A DNA stretch of 64,000 nucleotides. Source: Nocardioides bruguierae. Its GTDB lineage: Bacteria; Actinomycetota; Actinomycetes; Propionibacteriales; Nocardioidaceae. The translations under genes were made by a program, and so were the position numbers. Below the pieces are notes generated by a model that saw nothing but the letters and a program-made list of their open reading frames with translations, did no database searches and had not been told where the DNA came from. Location of the stretch: NCBI RefSeq assembly GCF_023656415.1, contig NZ_JAMOIL010000014.1:1-64000 (forward strand). Reading direction: 5' to 3'. This document shows, piece by piece, positions 59,037 through 64,000 of this stretch (positions are counted from its first letter, which is position 1; each line of letters starts with the position of its first letter).

Positions 59037-59947
59037 ACGCCCCACTGGTCTGGCTCGACGCCGAGCTGCGCGACCTCGACGTCGTGCCCGCCGGCGTCCG
59101 CGGCGAGTTCGTGGTGCCCGGTGTCGTCCCGACCGCGGGGCTCGACGAGGTCGAGCTCTTCCTCCCCGGCCACGGGTGGGGGGACGCCCTGGGCGGCCTG
59201 CTGGCGAGGATGCCGTCCCTGCGCGTGGTCCAGACCCTGTCGGCCGGCGTCGACCTGCTCGGGCCGCTGGTGCCCACGGGCGTGACGCTGTGCAACGGCC
59301 GCGAGGTGAACACGGTCTCCACGGCCGAGCTCGCCGTCGCGCTCACCCTCTCCAGCCTGCGCGACCTGCCGCGGTTCGTCCGCCAGCAGGAGACCGGCAC
59401 CTGGGAGGAGACCTGGGGCGAGAACCTCGCCGAGCAGCGGGTCCTGGTGCTGGGACACGGCTCCATCGGCCAGCACGTCGGTCGCCTGGTCTCCGCCTTC
59501 GGCGCCGAGGTGGTGCCCGTGGCCCGCACGGCCCGTGAGGGCGTCCACGACTTCGCCGAGCTGCCCGCGCTGCTGCCCACCGTCGACGTCGTGGTGGTCA
59601 TCGTGCCGCTGACCGACGAGACACGCGGCATGGTGGACGAGGGGTTCCTGGCCGCGATGCCGGACGGGTCGCTGCTGGTGAACGTCGCCCGGGGCCCTGT
59701 TGCCGACACGGATGCCCTCACCGCCGCCTGCGCCTCGGGGAGGCTGCGGGCTGCCCTGGACGTCACCGCCCCCGAGCCGCTGCCGGGCAATCACCCGCTG
59801 TGGCGGATGCCGAACGTGACGATCACCCCGCACGTGGGCGGCAACACCCACTCCCACGCCCAGCGCTCGCGCCGTCTCGTGCGCGACCAGCTGGCCCGGT
59901 TCGCCGCGGGCGAGCCGCTGCTCAACGTCGTCGCCGGCCAGTACTGA
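59033..59947 (+). CDS. D-isomer-specific 2-hydroxyacid dehydrogenase
   Basis: 304 residues, GTG start overlapping the MFS stop; GGAGAGGGG SD. Reduces a 2-keto acid to a D-2-hydroxy acid (or reverse) with NAD(P)H. The cofactor motif VLVLGHGSIGQHVGRLV is at ~137 (GxGxxG), catalytic Arg in VNVARGPVADTDAL (~220), Glu in DVTAPEPLPGNHPLW (~246) and His in VTITPHVGGNTHSHAQ (~263). In NTA-type degradation glyoxylate is released, so a glyoxylate-reductase role is attractive but unproven. End of the first transcription unit. Confidence 0.9.
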   Translation: MNAPLVWLDAELRDLDVVPAGVRGEFVVPGVVPTAGLDEVELFLPGHGWGDALGGLLARMPSLRVVQTLSAGVDLLGPLVPTGVTLCNGREVNTVSTAELAVALTLSSLRDLPRFVRQQETGTWEETWGENLAEQRVLVLGHGSIGQHVGRLVSAFGAEVVPVARTAREGVHDFAELPALLPTVDVVVVIVPLTDETRGMVDEGFLAAMPDGSLLVNVARGPVADTDALTAACASGRLRAALDVTAPEPLPGNHPLWRMPNVTITPHVGGNTHSHAQRSRRLVRDQLARFAAGEPLLNVVAGQY

Positions 59948-59983
59948 GCGCGGTCGCGCCACCCGGGTGTCCCGGTCGCACCC

Positions 59984-60043
59984 GGTGGCGTAAATAGGCC
60001 TTCACCCTCGTCGTCCGGTCGCGTAACGCGCGATTTCTAGCGT
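59984..60043 (+). promoter_or_regulatory. Conserved 60-bp promoter block B of the monooxygenase cluster
   Basis: GGTGGCGTAA (59984), CTTCACCC (60000-60007), CGCGTAAC (60020-60027) and GATTTCTA (60032-60039), then CGT. Spacing between all four elements is identical to block A (56391-56450), while the bases between differ, which marks them as selected. Ends 46 bp before the GTG at 60090. Confidence 0.7.
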
Positions 60044-60089
60044 GGCCGCACCAGCAACACAGCCCCGACGACGAAGGACGCGTGCATCG

Positions 60090-61397
60090 GTGTCAGCGGA
60101 CATGTTCCACCTCGGATGGTTCTACTCGAAGGGCTTCGGCCCCAAGGCGTGGAAGCACCGCTGGGCCGGGCCGGAGAGCTCGGTCCGTGACTTCACGAAG
60201 CCCGACAACGCGGTCTTCCTCGCCCAAGCGATGGAGCGGGCCGGCTTCGACTACCTGATGATCGAGGACTCCTCGAACGTCCCCTACACCTACCAGGGCA
60301 GCCACAACGCCTACCTGGAGCACTCGGTCGACACCCCGAAGCTCGACCCGACCGTCCTGGCCACCTACGTCGCCATGGGCACCAAGCGCCTGGGCTGCGT
60401 GGTCACCTGCTCCACCACCGAGTACCAGCCGTTCATGCTGGCCCGGAAGTTCAACGCGCTGGACCACGTCTCGGACGGCCGCATCGGCTGGAACATCGTC
60501 ACCGGCTCCAACGACGGCGGCGCGCAGAACTACAACCGCGACAAGCAGTGGCCCCACGACGAGCGCTACGACATGGCCGACGAGTTCCTCGACGTGTGCC
60601 ACCGCCTGTGGCGCTCGTGGGACGACGACGCCCTCGTGCTGGACCTCGAGAAGGGCGTCTTCGCCGACGGCGACAAGGTCCACCCGATCGACCACCACGG
60701 CAAGTACTACAAGGTCCGCGGCCCGCTCTCGGCGCCGCCGATGCCGCAGGGCAGCCCCGTCCTGTGCCAGGCCGGCGGCTCCGCCCGCGGCCAGCGGTTC
60801 GCCGGCACCTGGGCCGAGACGATCATCGCCGCCCCGCGCGGCGTGGAGGCGATGAAGGCGTTCCGCGCCAACGTCCGTGCCGCCGCCGTCGAGCAGGGGC
60901 GCGACCCCGACTCCATCAAGCTCATGTTCCTGATCTCGCCGATCATCGACGAGACGGTGGAGCGCGCGAAGGAGCGCCAGCAGATGCGCTACGACGACGC
61001 CGAGCGCGACCTCGACTTCGGCCTCGCCTCCCTCTCCCGCGGCACCGGCATCGACTTCTCCCAGTTCGACCTGGACGCCCCGATCCCGCACCTGGAGAGC
61101 AACGGCCACCAGTCCAGCGCCCGGGCGCTGGAGGGCAAGATACTGCGCGACGTCCTGCGCTACCAGCGGGCTCTGGAGTGCGTGCCGCTGGCCGGCACCG
61201 CCGACTCCGTGGCCGCCGAGATGGACGAGCTCATGCAGGAGGTCGGCGGCGACGGCTTCCTCCTCATGGACTCCTACCACTCGCGCCGCTACATCACCGA
61301 GATCACCGACGGCCTCGTGCCCGCGCTGCAGAAGCGCGGCCTGACCCGCACCGCCTACGAGCACGAGCGGTTCCGGGACAACCTCATGGCGTTCTGA
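60090..61397 (+). CDS. LLM-class flavin-dependent monooxygenase (NtaA/DszA family), B1
   Basis: 435 residues from GTG 60090 (GAAGGA 11 nt upstream). Opens MFHLGWFYSKGFGPKAWKHRW, with FDYLMIEDSSNVPYTYQG (~52), GRIGWNIVTGSNDGGAQNY (~132) and SPVLCQAGGSARGQRFAGTWAETII (~225). It belongs to a different branch from the gene at 56488 and is a close paralogue of the next gene, of equal length. First gene of the second transcription unit, driven by promoter block B. A flavin reductase must be supplied from elsewhere. Substrate unknown. Confidence 0.9.
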   Translation: MSADMFHLGWFYSKGFGPKAWKHRWAGPESSVRDFTKPDNAVFLAQAMERAGFDYLMIEDSSNVPYTYQGSHNAYLEHSVDTPKLDPTVLATYVAMGTKRLGCVVTCSTTEYQPFMLARKFNALDHVSDGRIGWNIVTGSNDGGAQNYNRDKQWPHDERYDMADEFLDVCHRLWRSWDDDALVLDLEKGVFADGDKVHPIDHHGKYYKVRGPLSAPPMPQGSPVLCQAGGSARGQRFAGTWAETIIAAPRGVEAMKAFRANVRAAAVEQGRDPDSIKLMFLISPIIDETVERAKERQQMRYDDAERDLDFGLASLSRGTGIDFSQFDLDAPIPHLESNGHQSSARALEGKILRDVLRYQRALECVPLAGTADSVAAEMDELMQEVGGDGFLLMDSYHSRRYITEITDGLVPALQKRGLTRTAYEHERFRDNLMAF

Positions 61398-61468
61398 CGC
61401 GCCTCCCGCACCACACCCCAGCCACCACCGCACCACAGACACAGATCGAGAAGGGTCGTTGCGTCCCC

Positions 61469-62776
61469 ATGAGCGCTGACATGTTCCACCTGGCCTGGTT
61501 CTTCTCCAAGGGCTTCGGGCCCAAGGCCTGGAAGCACCGCTGGCACGGTTCCGACGTCGCCCGGTTCACCAAGCCCGACACCGGCGTCTTCCTCGCCCAG
61601 GCGCTCGAGCGCGCCGGCTTCGACTACTTCATGATCGAGGACTCCTCGAACGTCCCGTACACCTACCAGGGCAGCCACAACGCCTACCTGAAGCACTCGG
61701 TCGACACCCCGAAGCTCGACCCGACCGTCCTGGCGCCCTACCTGCTCCAGGCGACCAAGAAGCTCGGCATCGTCGTCACCTGCTCCACCACCGAGTACCA
61801 GCCGTTCATGCTGGCCCGCCTCATGAACACGCTGGACCACGTCGGCGACGGCCGCATCGGCTGGAACGTCGTCACCGGCTCGAACGACGGCGGTGCGCAG
61901 AACTACAACCGCGACAAGCAGTGGCCCCACGACGAGCGCTACGACATGGCGGACGAGTTCATGGAGGTCTGCAAGGGCCTGTGGACCGGCTGGGACGACG
62001 ACGCCCTCGTGCTCGACCTGGAGAAGGGGATCTTCGCCGACGGCGACAAGGTCCACCCGATCCACCACGACGGCAAGTACTTCAAGGTCCGCGGCCCGCT
62101 CTCGGCCCCGCCGAGCCCGCAGCGCACCCCCGTCATCTGCCAGGCCGGCGGCTCGCCGCGCGGCCACCGGTTCGCCGGCACCCACGCGGAGACCGTCATC
62201 ACCTCGGCGAACAACCCCGAGGACATGAAGCGCCAGCGCGAGGCGATCCGCCAGTCCGCGGTGGACGCCGGGCGCGACCCCGACAACATCAAGGTGCTGT
62301 TCCTCGTCTCCCCGGTCATCGACGAGACCATGGAGATGGCGCGGATGCGCTACTCGGCCTCGCTCGAGATCGACGACAACGAGGTCGAGTACCAGCTGGC
62401 CTCGCTCTCGCGGCAGTCCGGCATCGACTTCTCCCAGTTCGCCCTCGACGAGCCCCTCCCGGCCGTCCTGGAGAGCAACGGCCACCAGTCCATGGTCAAG
62501 AAGTGGGAGGGCAAGGTCCTCAACGACATCATCCGCGGCAACCCGCTCAACGCCGGCTCCAACCACTTCGTGGGCACCGCCGACTACGTGGCCGCGCACA
62601 TGGACGAGGTCATGCAGGAGGTCCGCGGCGACGGGTTCCTCTTCGTCAACTCCTACTTCTCGCGCCGCTACGTCACGGAGATCACCGACGGCCTGGTGCC
62701 CGAGCTGCAGAAGCGCGGCCTGACCCGCACCGCCTACGAGCACGACCACTTCCGCGACAACCTGATGGCGTTCTGA
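61469..62776 (+). CDS. LLM-class flavin-dependent monooxygenase (NtaA/DszA family), B2
   Basis: 435 residues from ATG 61469. Co-linear with the preceding gene over the whole length, e.g. MFHLAWFFSKGFGPKAWKHR, YFMIEDSSNVPYTYQGSHNA and the same C-terminal RTAYEHDHFRDNLMAF, so a tandem duplication. Differences gather at about residues 235-330 and 345-385 (for example MEMARMRYSASLEIDDNEVE), where substrate specificity may have shifted or where the two chains could pair as a heteromer. Separated from B1 by 71 bp without a promoter I can see. Confidence 0.9.
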   Translation: MSADMFHLAWFFSKGFGPKAWKHRWHGSDVARFTKPDTGVFLAQALERAGFDYFMIEDSSNVPYTYQGSHNAYLKHSVDTPKLDPTVLAPYLLQATKKLGIVVTCSTTEYQPFMLARLMNTLDHVGDGRIGWNVVTGSNDGGAQNYNRDKQWPHDERYDMADEFMEVCKGLWTGWDDDALVLDLEKGIFADGDKVHPIHHDGKYFKVRGPLSAPPSPQRTPVICQAGGSPRGHRFAGTHAETVITSANNPEDMKRQREAIRQSAVDAGRDPDNIKVLFLVSPVIDETMEMARMRYSASLEIDDNEVEYQLASLSRQSGIDFSQFALDEPLPAVLESNGHQSMVKKWEGKVLNDIIRGNPLNAGSNHFVGTADYVAAHMDEVMQEVRGDGFLFVNSYFSRRYVTEITDGLVPELQKRGLTRTAYEHDHFRDNLMAF

Positions 62777-62793
62777 GGCACGAGGAGACCCGC

Positions 62794-64000
62794 GTGACCC
62801 GACAGATGCACCTGAGCCTCAACCTCACCGAGTACGGCCGCCACGACGGCGCCTGGCGCGACCCGGCTGCGGACACCTCCCGCATCCCGAACCTCGCCGC
62901 CTACGTGCACGCCGTGCAGTGGGCGGAGAAGGGCTGCTTCGACCAGGCCTTCTTCGCCGACACCCCGGTGCACCCGTGGGGTCGGGTGTTGATCAGCCCC
63001 AGCCGGGTCGACCCGCTGGAGATGGCGGCCGTGCTCACCGAGGCGACCGAGCGCATCGGGATCATCACGACGGTCTCCACCACCTACAACGAGCCGTTCG
63101 ACGTCGCCCGCCGCGGCGCCGCGCTCTCGCTGCTGTGCGGCGGCCGGCTGGGGCTGAACTACGTGGCGTCCTCGGGCGACCACGTGGCCCGCAACTTCGG
63201 GCACCCCGGCCAGCTGCCGCACGACGAGCGCTACGTGCGCTCCAACGAGTTCCTCGAGGTCGTGACCGACCTGTGGGCCCGGGCGGCGACGCCGACCGAG
63301 CCCGCGGAGCCGCTCGCCCACCACGGGGCCTTCTTCGACGTCGAGGGCTCCCTGGACGTCCACCGCCCGCCGCTGGGGCGGCCGATCATCGTCCAGGCGG
63401 GTTCGTCGGAGGAGGGCCGCGACCTGGCTGCCCGCTGGGCCGACGCCATCTACGCGGCCGGCTCGACCATCCCGCGGGCGCAGGAGTTCTACGCCGACAT
63501 CAAGCGCCGGGCCGCCGACCACGGCCGCGACCCCGACACGGTGAAGGTCATGCTCGGCATCTGCCCCTTCCTGGGCGAGACCCAGGAGGAGGCCGAGGCG
63601 CTGCACGCCCGCCTGGACGGCTACCACGCCGAGGGTGCGGACACGATCGGGTTCCTCGGCACGATCCTCGAGGCCGACCTCTCCGCGTACGACCCCGACG
63701 GCCCGCTGCCCCTGGACGAGCTGCCCGAGGACCTCGCGGGCATCGACGCGGCCGGCTCCTCCATGGGCAAGCTCTTCCGCCGCATGGCCGCGGAGGAGGA
63801 GATCACCATCCGCCAGCTCGCGCACCGCGCCTACGTCGGTGGCCTCGGCAACATGCAGTTCGTCGCCACCGGCACGCCCGAGCACGTCGCCGACGTCATG
63901 CAGGAGTGGTTCGAGGCCGGCACCTGCGACGGGTTCTCGCTGGTCGCTCCGTCGATCGGGCAGACCATCGAGGCGTTCGTGACGCACGTCGTGCCGATCC
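62794..64000 (+). CDS. LLM-class flavin-dependent monooxygenase (NtaA/SnaA/DszA family), A2, 3' end outside window
   Basis: At least 402 residues from GTG 62794 (SD CGAGGAG), still open at the window edge. MHLSLNLTEYGRHDGAWRDP, GRLGLNYVASSGDHVARNF (~130) and RPIIVQAGSSEEGRDLAARWADAIYAAGS (~200) align with the gene at 56488, so the cluster contains two A-type and two B-type enzymes. About 25-40 residues are expected to be missing. 17 bp after the previous stop, same transcription unit. Confidence 0.88.
   Translation, partial: MTRQMHLSLNLTEYGRHDGAWRDPAADTSRIPNLAAYVHAVQWAEKGCFDQAFFADTPVHPWGRVLISPSRVDPLEMAAVLTEATERIGIITTVSTTYNEPFDVARRGAALSLLCGGRLGLNYVASSGDHVARNFGHPGQLPHDERYVRSNEFLEVVTDLWARAATPTEPAEPLAHHGAFFDVEGSLDVHRPPLGRPIIVQAGSSEEGRDLAARWADAIYAAGSTIPRAQEFYADIKRRAADHGRDPDTVKVMLGICPFLGETQEEAEALHARLDGYHAEGADTIGFLGTILEADLSAYDPDGPLPLDELPEDLAGIDAAGSSMGKLFRRMAAEEEITIRQLAHRAYVGGLGNMQFVATGTPEHVADVMQEWFEAGTCDGFSLVAPSIGQTIEAFVTHVVPI

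Overview
ORGANISM. The window is very GC-rich, nearly all real genes use G/C third positions, GTG starts and 4-base stop/start overlaps (GTGA, ATGA) are frequent, and it carries a Bpa-type bacterial proteasome activator, a GTP-dependent PEP carboxykinase and TAnnnT hexamers 6-8 nt upstream of start codons lacking Shine-Dalgarno (SD) sequences (leaderless transcription). This fits an actinobacterium, probably Nocardioidaceae. Genus is inference; no rRNA is present. LAYOUT 1-11 kb. The 3' end of an IS30-type transposase, arginine deiminase (arcA), larC-larB of the nickel-pincer cofactor pathway, a hypothetical protein, pheA divergent from a DUF4446 gene, a YkvA-like membrane protein, a lower-GC HAD hydrolase gene bracketed by two copies of a ~77-bp palindromic repeat, an old-yellow-enzyme gene, and a tandem-MarR regulator divergent from a DHA2 drug exporter. 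11-21 kb: a nitrogen-scavenging module: allophanate hydrolase, a biotin carboxylase annotated in most genomes as urea carboxylase, and two DUF1989 proteins, all overlapping by 4 bp, opposite a TetR regulator and an SSS transporter. The set matches the guanidine carboxylase/carboxyguanidine deiminase pathway. 20-33 kb: mostly housekeeping: PAP2-diacylglycerol kinase fusion, serS with two HAD genes and a GNAT gene, Bpa, quinone oxidoreductase, mobA with DUF6457, carbon-nitrogen hydrolase, membrane proteins, a mini biotin carrier and two tRNA-Ser. 33-37.4 kb: a 45-residue secreted peptide convergent with a LuxR-type regulator, then pckG and tRNA-Arg. 37.5-53.6 kb: a sugar locus: secreted GH39-like glycosidase (frameshifted), intracellular GH36 alpha-galactosidase (apparent ATC start), ABC importer, two LacI regulators with visible AGCGCT-centred operators, araD-araA-FGGY kinase and a mutarotase. 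The parts suit uptake and splitting of a galactosyl-arabinose from plant arabinogalactan, with arabinose going to xylulose-5-phosphate. 53.6-64 kb: a membrane alpha/beta-hydrolase, an enoyl-CoA hydratase, then a catabolic cluster of four bacterial-luciferase-like (NtaA/DszA type) monooxygenases, an MFS transporter and a D-2-hydroxyacid dehydrogenase. Its two transcription units are preceded by the same 60-bp promoter block with perfectly conserved spacing. The last monooxygenase runs off the window. MOST INTERESTING: the peptide/LuxR pair, the monooxygenase cluster with its shared promoter block, the galactosyl-arabinose locus with its two apparent lesions, and the palindromic repeat pair around the HAD cassette. 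No CRISPR array, rRNA or complete insertion sequence was seen.
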